This document shows, in pieces, positions 44,838-56,320 of a DNA stretch of 64,000 nt; the stretch's first letter is position 1, and every line of letters starts with the position of its first letter. The notes under the pieces were generated by a model that worked only from the letters and a program-made list of their open reading frames with translations, did no database searches and was not told where the DNA came from. The position numbers were made by a program, and so were the translations under genes. This DNA is from Luzula sylvatica (taxonomy: Eukaryota > Streptophyta > Magnoliopsida > Poales > Juncaceae), in assembly GCA_946800325.1 (NCBI GenBank), contig OX326958.1, positions 7,078,001 through 7,142,000 on the forward strand, given 5' to 3'.

Positions 44838-45329
44838 TATTATTATTATTATTATTAATATAATAATTATAATAATAATAATTATTATTATTATAATATT
44901 AATAATATAATAATAATTAATATAATATAATAATAATTATAATATTAATAATAATTATAATTAATAATATTAATATTAATATTAATAATAATATTAATAA
45001 TATAATAATTATTATAATATTAATAATAATATTAATTGTAATAATAATAATATTATTAATATAATAATAATTAATATAATAATAATAATAATAGTAATAA
45101 TAATAATAACAATTATAATTATAATAATTATTATAATTATTATAATTAATATAATAATTATAATAATAATATTAATAATATAATAATAATTTATATAATA
45201 ATATAATAATAATAATATTAATAATAATATTAATTGTAATAATAATAATAATATTAATAATATAATAATAATTAATATAATATTAATTATAATAATAATT
45301 ACTATAATATAATAATAATAATAATAATA

Positions 45330-45362
<33 letters not shown>

Positions 45363-45460
45363 TATTATTATTATTGTAATAATTATTATTAATAATAATA
45401 ATTATTATAATAATGATAATAATAATAATAATAATTATTATTATTATTATTATTATTATT
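44838..45460. repeat. (AAT/ATT)n tract, ~620 bp
   Basis: Almost entirely AAT, ATT and AATAT permutations with hardly any G or C. Both orientations alternate, so it can fold on itself. Confidence 0.95.
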
Positions 45461-46839
45461 TGATTTGATTTTAATTAGAGAAAAATTAAATTTGGATTAT
45501 TTTCAGCAAATAATAAGGGATTGAAGTAGGATTTTATGACTTGAATTGTTATTAATGGAATAGAAAGAAAAGATGAAGATGAAGAGGGGTATTGCAGGTA
45601 GTGCATTAGTGGCCTCCATTGCCGTGGCACAGACTGTAGTGGCCGATGTGAAGTCAATTTTAAATGGGCTAAGGTTCATTATATCATAATTAGTGTTAAT
45701 GTGATGTCAATTATGTTCCATTAGGATTAGTATTAGTCGCATTACGGTCAATTGCAGCATAATCATGGCTAATTGGGGACAAGTTATGTTAAATTACCAT
45801 GTAAATACTAGTTAATTGAAAGTTAATTATCAATGAACTGTTAATGCATCACAAGTTAATTATAGTTGTTTCATTAACAGTTAATTTTCTGGTTTTATTT
45901 TTCAGGGGCTGTTTTATAATTTTTAAATTTTTCAGGGACTGATTTGCAATTATTTAATTTTCAGGGGCTGATTTGCAGGATTTAAATTTCAATAGTTTTT
46001 TGCAGTTTTTTACTGATTTCAGGGACAGATTTCCAATTTTGAATTCGTTTCTATTTAATTTGCAGTAATTCACAATTTTGGGCTGATTTGCAACTTTGAA
46101 TTATATTTGCTCTTCAAATTGATTTTTTTGCGATTTCATAATTTTCAGGGGTTGTTATGCATTTTCAGGAAATTGTATTGTTTTGATTAATTGATGATCG
46201 TTTTTAAATAATTTTTTAATTTTGTGGTACATGAATTGGTGGGTGTAATTAACCATTAATTATTGTAAAATTTGATGCAATGTAATTTATTAGTTGATTT
46301 TTTTTTCAGATTTGAATTCACATATGCATTTTTTAATAAATTTATGTGTTTAATCAATAATTAAGAATAATATGTTTTGATATGAATTTGATTAATTGTT
46401 AATTGAATGTATACTCGAATGAATTAAAATCACACTTAATATGAATTGATTAATTGTTAATATGAATTGATTAATTGTTAATATGAATTAAAATCACACT
46501 TATAATGGAATTCACTTACATCATTTATCAGCATGATATTTTATCTTTATCTGGGATTAAAAAATTGAACAATAATATTAAAACATTATTTTGTAAATAA
46601 TATGTATTTTTTCTCAAAAATAATAGTGTCAAAAAGATATTATTTTAATTTGGAAATATTCGCAGCAAGATACAATTGATGAATTTATAATGCTAATTGA
46701 TTTTAATTATCATACATATAAAAATATATTAATTAAGTTATCAAATAATAAAATATTTGTTAATTACCCTATATAAAAATATTTTGGCATTATTTGTTGA
46801 TTTTGAGTCTATACAAAGTTCTCAGTCCACATAGTTTTT
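45461..46839. other. Intergenic DNA with degenerate repeats
   Basis: 45890-46160 holds loose ~40-50-bp repeats around TTCAGGGGCTGATTTGCA. 46440-46500 holds three copies of ATTGATTAATTGTTAATATG. 45660-45790 is the partner of 43976-44110. No gene. Confidence 0.55.
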
Positions 46840-48240
46840 GTGTTAATCACAATATAATATGATATGATATGATATATATTAACTAATACAATATAATTTG
46901 ATATGATATAATTTAATACAGTATAATGAAATACAATACAATACCATACAATACGATACAATACGATACAATATATTATGATATAATATGATATGATATG
47001 ATAAATTCTAGTGATGTTTTCATAATTGTAACAACAATATTTATAGTGATATTTGTCTACGATGTAAATTTGATATATATTATAATAGTATAATACAATA
47101 TAATATGATATGATATAATATATATACAATGTAATATAATACAATGAAATACAATACAATACAATATAATGAAATACAATACAATACATTACAATATAAT
47201 ATAATATAATATAATATAATATAGAATAATATAATATAATATATTATGATTTGATATAGTATAGTATAATATAGTTTAGTATAGAATAAAATCTTTTCTT
47301 TTAAAAATGCATAATGAGTTAGTGTAAACAAGCAAAGACACACAAAAAACAATGTGGATCCACAAAATATAAATATAAATATAAATATAAATATAAATAT
47401 GATATGATATGAAAATCTAGTTATCGACATCATATTTATATCTTTAGAACAAACTAGATATGAATATATATAAATATGATATCATATCATATTTTAAACT
47501 AGATATGATATGATATAAATAAAAATGACCAAAATATAAATAAATCAAAAAAAGACAAAAATGTAAATATATCAAAGAGGTGATGTGGCCTCATGTATGA
47601 TCAAGAATTTTATTTACTTTATATATAAGTATAAATATGATATGATATACTATAGTTTAGTAATATACAATATAATAAAATATAATAATATGATATGATA
47701 TAGTATAATATAATATAATATAATATAATACAATATAATATCATATGCTATAATGTAATGTTAATATAATATAATATAATATAATAAACTAAAAGGTAAT
47801 ATAATATAATATAATATAATAGACTAAAAGATAATATAATATAATATAACGTAATAAAATATAAATATATATACAATACAATACATAGCACAAAACAACA
47901 CATTTCAATCCAATATAATACGATATTATATAATATGATATATATTATAACAATATAATAATATGATATGATATAATATAGTATAGATAGGATAATACAA
48001 TACAACACAATGCATTATAATACAATAATAATTTAATATGACATGACATAATACAAATGCAATATGATACAATATGTATGTATGTAATACGATAGCATGA
48101 TACCAATATAATATGATATAATATAATATAATATAATATATAAAATACAATCCAATATGGTATGATATCAAATATAATAGTATAATATAGTATTAAATTA
48201 TATAATATAATATATTATAATAAAATATAATAGAATTCCT
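46840..48240. repeat. ATATAATATGATATG low-complexity tract, ~1.4 kb
   Basis: Dominated by TATAATA, GATATGATATGA and CAATACAATA blocks. Minus-strand frames of up to 126 codons made only of Ile, Tyr, Leu, Cys and Val are composition artefacts. Confidence 0.9.
47520..47640 (-). mobile_element. Helitron 5'-end fragment, related to 24905-26183
   Basis: GACCAAAATATAAATAAATC, GACAAAAATGTAAATATATC and GATGTGGCCTCATGTATGA, then ACTTTATATATAAGTATAAA, repeat in order the right-hand part of the Helitron at 24.9-26.2 kb. No 3' hairpin is found to the left; the fragment is embedded in the AT tract. Confidence 0.55.
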
Positions 48241-48646
48241 CTTTTATTTTTTCTAAATTAGTATAATATAAAATTAATAGAATATTTTTACAACCTTTGA
48301 GTCTTAGCCTTAATTAAATTATTGAATTATTTCCTTACATAACGGTTCAACAATACCAAACTTCGAAAAAACAAAATACAGAATTAAAGTCTTTGGTTCA
48401 ATAAATCATAGACAAAATTCATGACTTAATTTCTAGCATGCAACCAGAATCGAAATCATTATTTTCTTGCTGAACCGAGAAACTCTTTCCTTCAAATCCC
48501 TCCAACATATAAAAAGCCCCCTATCACTTCTCTCTCCTATTTATCACTTTCTTCAGCCTCCTCTTGTTCTTCTAAGTTCTAACGCCTATTGCTCTCCACG
48601 CCGATACGGAGCAGTTCCTGGGTGATGGTCGTGCAGGGGTTTGGCG
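48241..48646. other. Unique DNA leading into a candidate small gene
   Basis: From about 48480 it is CT-rich (CTTCTCTCTCCTATTTATC, TTCAGCCTCCTCTTGTTC), resembling a plant promoter and leader ahead of ATG 48647. No other feature. Confidence 0.35.
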
Positions 48647-50804
48647 ATGGATGCGAGAGGAGGAGCAGCTGCGGGGCTGGAGATAGCAACGCAGAGCAGT
48701 CCTCATGCAGTAAGTTGTTCTTCTCAGTTTTTTTTCGGTTTTCATCTCTATTTATCTGATTTTTTTCGTGGTTTTCGTGTTTCTTTCTTAAATGGAGGTG
48801 TCCATTGTTCATGCAATGGAGATGATTAAGTAAAATTAGTTAGTGTGGTTAGTGGGTTTAGAATGGATGGTTAGGATTGATTAAGTTAGTTTATGTGTGT
48901 GATTTAGATTAGTGTAAACTAGTATAAATAGAGATCTAATCTCTCCATGTAATTTAAGCAAAATATTAATCAAACGATTTTATCTTGTCTTCAATCTTGT
49001 ATATTTCTCTCTTCTTAATATCTTCTTAATTCTCCATTATTGATATTTAACATGGTATCAGAGCATAAAAACTCAAACGAGTAATTCGATCCAAATTTTT
49101 TTTTTAATCTCAAAATTTGATTTTCTTTTTCTTCTAGGCAAAACTGCCCAATTAACCATGAACACTCCTCTTCTTCTTCTCTCTTTCTTTTCTACAGTCA
49201 AAACAAAAACCTTTTTTTTTTCTCTATCTTCTGATTCTAAGCACAAAAAAAGAAGGCTAAAGTGCTAAACTAACCACCAAAACCGTATGTCTAGTACCCT
49301 CCTCTCTCAATAACCTTTCTCGATTCCAAATCTCTCTTTATTCCGTTCTTCTTTCTTTCTTGCCGAGTCTGAAGAATCCCAAGCAGATTACCGTCTTAGC
49401 CACATCAGCAACATCAAGAGACCAATCAGGGGTAAATCAGGGGTTTCTAAATCCAAATCCAGAACCCAATTTTTCAAACTCATCCCGGCACCTCAATCCA
49501 TACCAGTATCGCAACCCAATTCTAGGGTTTTTAAACCCAAATCCGAGAAATTCAGGTTTGTGCATCCAAAACCGAGCACACTCAGCAAGAAATTTAAGCA
49601 AGAATCGAGCCCAATCGCAGAAATCAGAAGCAATTTAGGGTTTTAAACCCAATTCGAGCCAGAATCAAGGGACAGAGGAGTAATTGAAAATTTCAGGAAT
49701 ATAAACCATTTTCGATCAAGAACTCAGCCAACATCTGCGAAAATTAGAGGTTTTCTAAGCATCGGGAACATACAAGTTGGTTCGAGCAAGTTTCAGACGA
49801 ATTCCCCTCGAATATAGATTCGCCTACTAAGGGTCTAATTCGATATTCCAAATCGACCTTCCCCGGAAGTTTCAGGATACTAATCTTTGCGAAAAGAAAA
49901 GGGTTACGATTCAATCAACATATTTCGATACCAGAATCGAAAGTTTCATCTGGTAGCCATGATCGGTACCATAATCGGTACCAAGCTCTTTCCAAATTCG
50001 GTACCAATCCGCATGCCAAAACAGGTACTGGACTCGTACATTTCTCTAATCCGTCTCCACCATTCTTCTTGCAATCTTATCGCCAATATTTCTTCTATAC
50101 AACATTTCTCGCAATGTTATCTACTTCTCAAGATCCGATAACCCGGTATGGTGTAACTTACATCTATAACCCTGCAAATTTATGAATTAACCCCTGCCTC
50201 TCTACTTCAATTTTATCTCTTTCTTATTTTCTTCTTCTAAAAATATCTTTCTATTAAACAAAATTTTCATGAAATCTAATCAACCGGTGCCAAACCGGTA
50301 CGAGTATTTTCGCAATTGTATTGGATTCAAGCTTACCGTCGACAAGTTGCCGGTTGCGCTTGAGGGGGGATGTTAGAAGATTAAATGGAGGTGTCCATTG
50401 TTCATGTAATGGAGATGATTAAGTAAAATTAGTTAGTGTGGTTAGTGGGTTTAGAATGGATGGTTAGGATTGATTAAGTTAGTTTATGTGTGTGATTTAG
50501 ATTAGTTTAAACTAGTATAAATAGAGATCTAATCTCTCCATGTAATTTAAGCAAAATATTAATCAAACGATTTTATCTTGTCTTCAATCTTGTATATTTC
50601 TCTCTTCTTAATATCTTCTTAATCCTCCATTATTGATATTTAACAGTTATTTCTATTCATTATTGATTTATCTGTTCATTTTTTGCTCTCTCCCTCTCAT
50701 TTCAGAGACGCCAATCTTTGCAGTTGGAAACGCGGAGGAAACTGACGTGCATCAGAGAAGAGCTTCGGAGAAGTGTGAATTTAAGCGACGAATCAGTTGA
50801 ATGA
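48647..50804 (+). CDS. Candidate two-exon 53-aa ORF split by an LTR element
   Basis: Exon 1 (48647-48709; MDARGGAAAGLEIATQSSPH) ends at a strong donor CA|GTAAGTTG. Exon 2 (50706-50804) begins after CTCTCATTTCAG and continues in phase as RRQSLQLETRRKLTCIREEL, then a 12-residue tail, to TGA. The join makes a basic, helical, coiled-coil-like protein. The ~2-kb intron contains the LTR element at 48778-50645. The family was not recognised; a longer parent gene is likely, because UBE2J debris follows directly at 51026. It could be an intact microprotein gene or the 5' end of a captured gene. Confidence 0.4.
48778..49052 (+). repeat. 5' LTR
   Basis: Ends TATTTAACA. Its first bases are unusual: TGTTTCTTTC where the 3' LTR has TGTTAGAAGA, after which the two are almost identical. 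Confidence 0.88.
49053..49064 (+). other. Primer-binding site (initiator-Met tRNA type)
   Basis: TGGTATCAGAGC directly abuts the 5' LTR, the standard arrangement in plant copia elements. Confidence 0.92.
50362..50370 (+). other. Polypurine tract
   Basis: GAGGGGGGA immediately precedes the TG of the 3' LTR. Confidence 0.85.
50371..50645 (+). repeat. 3' LTR
   Basis: Starts TGTTAGAAGATTAAATGG and ends TATTTAACA, so it has the canonical TG...CA ends. Confidence 0.92.
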
Positions 50805-51025
50805 GGTATTTTCGGTTTTTTAGTGTTAATTTAGGCTCAATTTAGTAAATTTAGTGTTAATTTGACTTGTTTTTCCTTTTCCAGCTTAGGGAGAAGTATT
50901 TTACATTTGTATGTTCAATTTGGGTCCACTTTGTAGTTCTCAATTTGTGTTTTGCAGAGGTTTGATTAGAAAGGAGTTGATTGTAATTGATTTGGGGATT
51001 TTTGAGAAATTTTGGTCTATTGCAG

Positions 51026-51422
51026 ATGGTTGAACGAGTTTGTGTGAAGCGGCTTCAGAAGGAATTCCATGCTATTTGCAAGGTTTGTTAATCAATTGGT
51101 CCATTTGAAATTTCTCTTTTTTTATCATCTTTTTTTCTTTATAGATTCACATTGACTTTGATTCATGTGTAAAACACTAAGTAAACAACAACAATCAAGA
51201 AAATAAGAACCTTTATTTTTTGTTTAATTGTTTATAGGAAGTGCTTCACAGATAGTTGCCCGACCATTGACAAAATTGACTGGCGTGAGTTTACTTTTTC
51301 TTTTAATTTAATTACTTACTTTATTTATTTTAAAATTTCTATGTTATGAGTTATTATGAATTCATTTTTTTTCAATTTGATAGATTATGTACTTGAAGGA
51401 AGTGAAGGGACTCCTTTTGCAG
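51026..51422 (+). pseudogene. UBE2J-type (UBC32-34-like) ubiquitin-conjugating enzyme pseudogene
   Basis: Three 5' exons survive in order: 51026-51082 (MVERVCVKRLQKEFHAICK), 51238-about 51285 (recognisable IVARP region, but with an in-frame TAG and a loss of about 7 nt) and 51384-51422 (HYVLEGSEGTPFA). Donor and acceptor sites and the split codon C|AT for His are kept as expected for the family. Intact relatives are ER-anchored E2 enzymes of ER-associated degradation. The exons with the catalytic cysteine and the C-terminal membrane anchor are absent, so no E2 activity is possible. Retained introns show a DNA-level copy. The following sequence (51507 on) belongs to something else, making the locus chimeric. 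Confidence 0.85.
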
Positions 51423-51506
51423 GTAATTTTACTCAAATACCCATGTTAAATTCCATAGTTTGTAATAAAATTTGTGTTTTATTTTGCAATTTGTTTACTC
51501 CTTCAG

Positions 51507-51614
51507 CACTCAGCGCCAAAATCAGAGCTGATTGATAGGCATGACATGCGTTTCAATAATATTGGTTATCTCCAGTTCCGCCTCAATAATAATAGCATGC
51601 TGAGGTTGACTTGA
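51507..51614 (+). pseudogene. Orphan exon, family unknown
   Basis: After an acceptor TTTACTCCTTCAG, 35 codons (HSAPKSELIDRHDMRFNN, then GYLQFRLNNNSMLRLT) end in TGA. The wording looks protein-like, but it does not continue the E2 fold and was not recognised. A further possible exon (RQSIEKSIEAKQENLPS) begins after ATTCAG at about 51730. Confidence 0.35.
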
Positions 51615-51951
51615 CTCTTCACGACGTGGTTAGTTTCTTCATTCAGTTGTTTATATTGCAATGTATATTATTTTGCAATTTTTACCATAATATTCATCAT
51701 GTTTTTTTTATCCATTTTGCTTATTCAGATTCGTCAATCAATAGAAAAGTCGATTGAAGCGAAACAAGAGAATCTTCCATCTATCGCAATGTTGAACATT
51801 TTTTTTTGTTTCTTTGACATTTTGATGTCTATTATTTTGTAGTACTTGAGTCACTGTCGTAACAATGAAACGATCATGTGTTTTTTAGAGATATTTTAAT
51901 TTTATTTAAATGGCGTAAATATTTTATTTTCATATTTTATTAATTAATATA

Positions 51952-53762
51952 GGGGCAATTTCATTTATATCCTTCTAAAAACACGAAATATCAAAATTGT
52001 CCCTCTAAAATGATTAATATCAAATATGTCCTCGTAAATCTGTATTATTATCAAATTAGACCAATATTGACTGTTCTGTTATGTTTAACTAAAAACATGT
52101 AAAAGGACCACTTTACCCTTCTCTCATATCCAAGCAAAGCCTAGGTGTTCTCCGACTCTTACTCCGGCCATTCCTTCTCGACAATCCTCTCTGCCGGTCG
52201 CTACCATAGTCACAGCCAGTAAAATGAACCTCAGTCCTGCATCTCTATAGGTGTGCTGGTACCACAGTTGCGTCACTTGCGTCCCCCTGAATGATATAGG
52301 AATAAATTCAAGCAATTCAAAACATTGTTTTTGTTTTCTTTTTGTACAAATTGACTCGACCAAACTGTAATGCAACTACTTCAGTGTCTATTTTTACTAT
52401 TACCATGTAACTAATTACAATTAAATGACTAGACACATTAATATTAACACCATGGTAAGGTTTCAAGTAATCCCACTTTGTTCTTTATATAACTCTTTGA
52501 TTGTTCGATCTCGCATTGCTTTTGAGTTTTGATTCATCCATAACCAATTCAATTTCTCTGTTCATGTGTCCACTTCTACAAATAAAACCTTGTAATGTAA
52601 GCAATTTATTTAAGTCAGTCAAGTACTTGTACCAATCCATTTATCTCCCCTTTTTTTTCTCCAATTTTCTTCCTCATTCCAAATTCAATCAAATAAACCT
52701 TTAGGATTGGTAATTTTTCCCATCGAACCCTGACATCTCCACAAATTCCTGAATAATTTCTATACTGAAAACTCATAAATGTATCAAGTCCAACTTCTCA
52801 GCTAATTATTCTTATATAATCCTCTTTTTTCAAATATTCACACATTTACAAATATACTCCTCCTTTTCTTAGAAATTAGAGGTACATGCATCTTGCCTAA
52901 AATAACAAAATAAGAGTGAAGTTACAAGAATCTTGGTCGAAATGACAAAATTGACATCTCATAACCATCAGGTAAATGAACATTCAAGCATACAAATTAA
53001 TACACTAAAGCTTGTTATTACTGAAGCACAATTGATTACAGTATTCAATGTTCATCAAGTAAATTGGCTTGGTTGCAATTTTTTAGATGAATGTGTCCAG
53101 TCGCGAGATTGTGGCTGGTCAGATAACCTTGATGGACATGCCTAAGTTTCTTAGTTCAATTTGTGTTGATTCTGTGACATTAACGAAGATTTCTGTTTAA
53201 AAAGAAAAGTAAAACATAAATCACATACTCGATAGTGGGTGTTGATTCGATCATATTCTCTCGTGACTTTTGCTAGAATTTAGAGTTATTCATGAGGAGG
53301 AGAGAACGATCAGTGAGGGGGCAAGGAATTAGAGGCCATGAGGAGATATGAGAGATGGCCTCGCCCTCCTGAATTGATCGAATGAGTTAGCGTATATTTC
53401 CGGTTTTTGCCAGAGACAAAAGTGAAGACACGGTGAGAAAATGAAGAAAAAATGAATAAAGGAGGAGAAGAATCAGGTACTGGAGAGTCCAGTTAATGAT
53501 GAGCTTGTAAAAGTAATAGAGGGGTAAATTTGTCATTAACAAAGAAAAAGCAAAAACATAAATTTGAAATTTGAGATAATAGTTTAATCAAACGGAAAAA
53601 TTAACAGAAATCTAACGGCAAGGATATATTTGATATTTAGAAATTTTAGGTGAATAAATATGATATTGACTGAATTGAGAGAGGATAAATATGTTATTAA
53701 TTATTTTAGAAGGGCAAATTTGTTATTTTTAACTTTTAGAAGGATACAAGAGTAATCCCCCC
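51952..53762. mobile_element. Pack-MULE-like element with perfect 9-bp target duplication
   Basis: Left end GGGGCAATTTCATTTATATC and right end, reverse complement GGGGGGATTACTC, open inverted repeats of about 200 bp. Both contain TATCCTTCTAAAA, CCCTTCTAAAAT or CCCTCTAAAATGA, and AATATCAAATAT phrases. ATTAATATA is duplicated perfectly at 51943-51951 and 53763-53771. No transposase. The interior (52110-53500) contains transcribed-looking but unrecognised sequence, including a GGAGGAGAGAACGA phrase also present in the element at 20855-23361. Confidence 0.9.
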
Positions 53763-53771
53763 ATTAATATA

Positions 53772-54361
53772 CTACAAATTGTGTTTTCAAGGACTAAAGA
53801 GTCTTGTCACGGAAGTACAATATTCAGGAATTAAATTTCTATTCAGACACCAATATCATTCACGAAAGAGTACCTTCAAGGACTAACATTTGTCACATTA
53901 ATATCATATTTAGAGACAATAACTAGTCATATAAACACCATAACAAGGACAAAATTTAACTAAATAGAGTATATCTTAGAAGCAAACGTTTGTCTCATAA
54001 AGTGAATATTCAGAAACAAAAACTAGTCACAAAACAAAGACTAGTCACAAAAGAGCCATAGTTGGGGATTACATTTAATCCCATAAAGGACATTTTTCAC
54101 GACCATAACTCAGCACTAAATGTTCATCTTAAGGGACTACCCAAGAAAACGGGAGAAAAAATTGGAAATTAATCTTGTCGCAAAAAAAGTGTCTTATAGA
54201 GACTAAAAGCAAAAATAATTTTATCACCCTGATTTGCTGCGTCGGGTCTGTTAGGACAAAGTCATAACGACTAAATATAGTTCATAAAGATCTACAGCGA
54301 CTCCAAACCGTGTTTTAGGGACTAAACACGTTTGTCCCTAACTGTATTTTTTGTAGTAGTG
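53772..54361. mobile_element. CACTA-type miniature element (right end clear)
   Basis: The right end ATTTTTTGTAGTAGTG (to 54361) is the reverse complement of CACTACTACAAAAAAT, a typical CACTA/EnSpm terminus. Subterminal phrases such as GGGACTAAACACGTTTGTCC, AAGGACTAACATTTGTCAC and AAGGACTAAAGAGTCTTGTC repeat inside in both halves. The left end has decayed to CTACAAATTGTG next to the Pack-MULE, so the CACTA motif itself is not intact there. Confidence 0.7.
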
Positions 54362-55139
54362 ATTTTTAGGTAAAAGTCGCAGGATAACAATTTTTTACCA
54401 ATTATATCTAAAATAATATTATTTTCTAGTTTCAAAATATTTTACTTCATAAGTATGGTTTTATTTTACAACTATAATTTAGTTATTATAGTATATTTCA
54501 ATATAATAATAATTTTGAACAATTTATAATTATGATTTAATTTTTTATGATATATTTTTCTTTCCATTTTTAGTTAATTATTAATATTCTTTTTATTTAT
54601 GATATTTTTTTTTATCTTTCTTCTTCTAGTGATGAATGCATTTTTTATTGGTTTCAATCACAAGTGTGCATTCGAAATTGTCCAAAATAAATAACATTTA
54701 TCCTCCCCTTAAATTTACAAACTCCAATGATTCACGAGGAGCCACGTATATATGTTAATGGCCATCCGATTGGATAAGTGAATGCCAATCTTACGTTCTT
54801 CCTTTTTTTTACTTTTGACAAAGAAAGGAAGAACACAACGTGCAGAACGGGCATAGTACCAATACCCATACCTCAAACCATACCATAACATGAGTCGACC
54901 CATACAGCCACCCCACCATATGGTCCATACCTCCACACGTCCACCCCTCTCTCTCTCTTCTCTCTTCTCTCTTTTGCCCCCATCTCTCTCTCCCTCTCTC
55001 TCTCTCTTCTCTCTCTCTCGGGACAGACGGCCGCTGCGAGCAGCTCCACATCAACGAAGCTCCACATCAATGAGGAGGCAACGAACGAGGACATACGTCA
55101 GGGCCCTCTCTCTCTTCTCTTTCCACTTCACGGAGCAAA
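54362..55139. other. AT-rich DNA then CT-rich leader-like stretch
   Basis: 54946-55019 is a CTCTCTTCTCTC microsatellite. The frames crossing it (up to 116 codons) are composition-driven. The stretch resembles a captured promoter/leader ahead of the exon debris to the right. Confidence 0.4.
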
Positions 55140-55439
55140 CGGAGCAATGCGCCGGCGAAGAAGGCAGAGTTACGATCTCGAACCGGACAGACGGCACGTT
55201 GCTCGACGGAGCAATACGCCGGTCACCGGTCAAAAAATAGAGTTACGGAACAAATTTGGTGGAGCCTTGATGCGGCTGGGCTGGACGCGCTTGATTTTAG
55301 TGCGAAGAAATGAAGGTTTCCAGTCCGAGATAATCCATTTGAGTAAGCTAATTTTAGTATCTAAGATAATGCATACAAGGTGTTCGTTGCAATGTCCCAT
55401 TATTTATACGGTTGGAAGATTTGTGAATCAGTTGGCGGC

Positions 55440-56320
55440 GGCAAAATAGGTGATGCACAACAAATAAGCTCTTCAAGAGATGCCTCGTGCAATACAAGCA
55501 CAGATAATTCTTTCCAGAAGTTACAAGAAACCAATTATGAAAAGAACAGGTATTTTTTCTATTTAATTTTTTATGAGAATTTCAAGGACCATTTTGTAAT
55601 TTTTGTAATTCGCACAATAAATGAATGTTTTAAGTAGATGGTCAAGCATATTCTAAGCTCAGTAGAATCTGCTGAAGAAAAAAGAAAGCTTTCATTGTGA
55701 ATCTCTCTTCTAATTCTAAGCACCGAAAAGTATAATTTTTCTTGATAAGTTCAAATTTTAGAATGATATTTTGGTATTTTATTTATTTATTTATTTATTT
55801 TGTGAATTTAGCAAGTGGGGAGCTTGGAAGCACAGCTGGCAGATGCGTTAGCAGAGAGGAGTAAAGCTGCTGAAACCAATCAATTAGCCGAGTTCAAAGC
55901 CAACTGAGTGAAATTATTGTTTCTTCTCTTCGGGTAAATCAGATCATCTTTTTATTTATTTGCTAAAAAGCCCTTGCATTCTTCAAAAAATAATATTTTT
56001 TAAATAGGTATTGTGGCAGAGAAGGACAAGTAGAGCATGCTAGGTTAAAATCATTAACGGCAGAATGGAAATGAGAGCTCTCTCAAATCAAAGATCACCA
56101 TGTACGTTATTGAAGGCGAGACTTGAGGTGTCTGAGAATCCTATTTTTAATGATGTGATCGAATCAAAGATCACCATGTACCAAGATTTTCAAATTTTGT
56201 TGTTGTTGTTGCTTCAGAAGGGTATATCTGATATATTTTGAGTTTTATAGGGGAACACGGAGGCGTCAAAAGCAATGAGGAATTCATCTCGAAGATAAAC
56301 AAATCTGCCGCAAAGGTATT
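55440..56320 (+). pseudogene. Exon debris of coiled-coil-like gene(s)
   Basis: Several short plus-strand pieces look coding with splice-like edges: GDAQQISSSRDASCNTS...NYEKNR ending AACAG|GTATTT (about 55450-55549); MVKHILSSVESAEEKRKLSL (55636-55698); after TTTAG, QVGSLEAQLADALAERSKAA (from 55812); and HGGVKSNEEFISKINKSAAK ending at GT (about 56250-56317). Each is separated by AT-rich intron-like DNA and broken by stops. The LEAQLADALAERSK piece is heptad-like, as in golgin or kinesin coiled coils, but no family can be assigned. Confidence 0.4.

Larger units (their letters stand above)
48778..50645 (+). mobile_element. Non-autonomous copia-type LTR retroelement (1.87 kb)
   Basis: Two direct LTRs (48778-49052 and 50371-50645, 275 bp each), a PBS TGGTATCAGAGC directly after the 5' LTR and a polypurine tract GAGGGGGGA directly before the 3' LTR define the element. 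The PBS matches the 3' end of initiator-Met tRNA, as in Ty1/copia elements. The 1.3-kb interior has no gag or pol, so it needs enzymes in trans (TRIM/LARD-like). Across about 265 aligned LTR bases only three mismatches were counted, implying recent insertion. No 5-bp target duplication was found. Confidence 0.9.

Noticed and set aside
46809..48171. Minus-strand ORFs of up to 126 codons
   Set aside because: Pure ATATAATATGATA low-complexity DNA; the peptides consist of Ile, Tyr, Leu, Cys and Val only.
49360..49638. A gag-like protein in the LTR element
   Set aside because: The 92-codon frame is Asn/Pro/Ser-rich without a zinc knuckle, protease or other retroelement motif.
51238..51285. A functional UBE2J-type enzyme
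   Set aside because: The second exon has an in-frame stop and a base loss, and the exons for the catalytic cysteine and membrane anchor are missing.
54809..55240. Overlapping ORFs on both strands around 55 kb
   Set aside because: They cross a CTCTCTTCTC microsatellite and translate to Ser/Leu or Arg/Glu runs on either strand.
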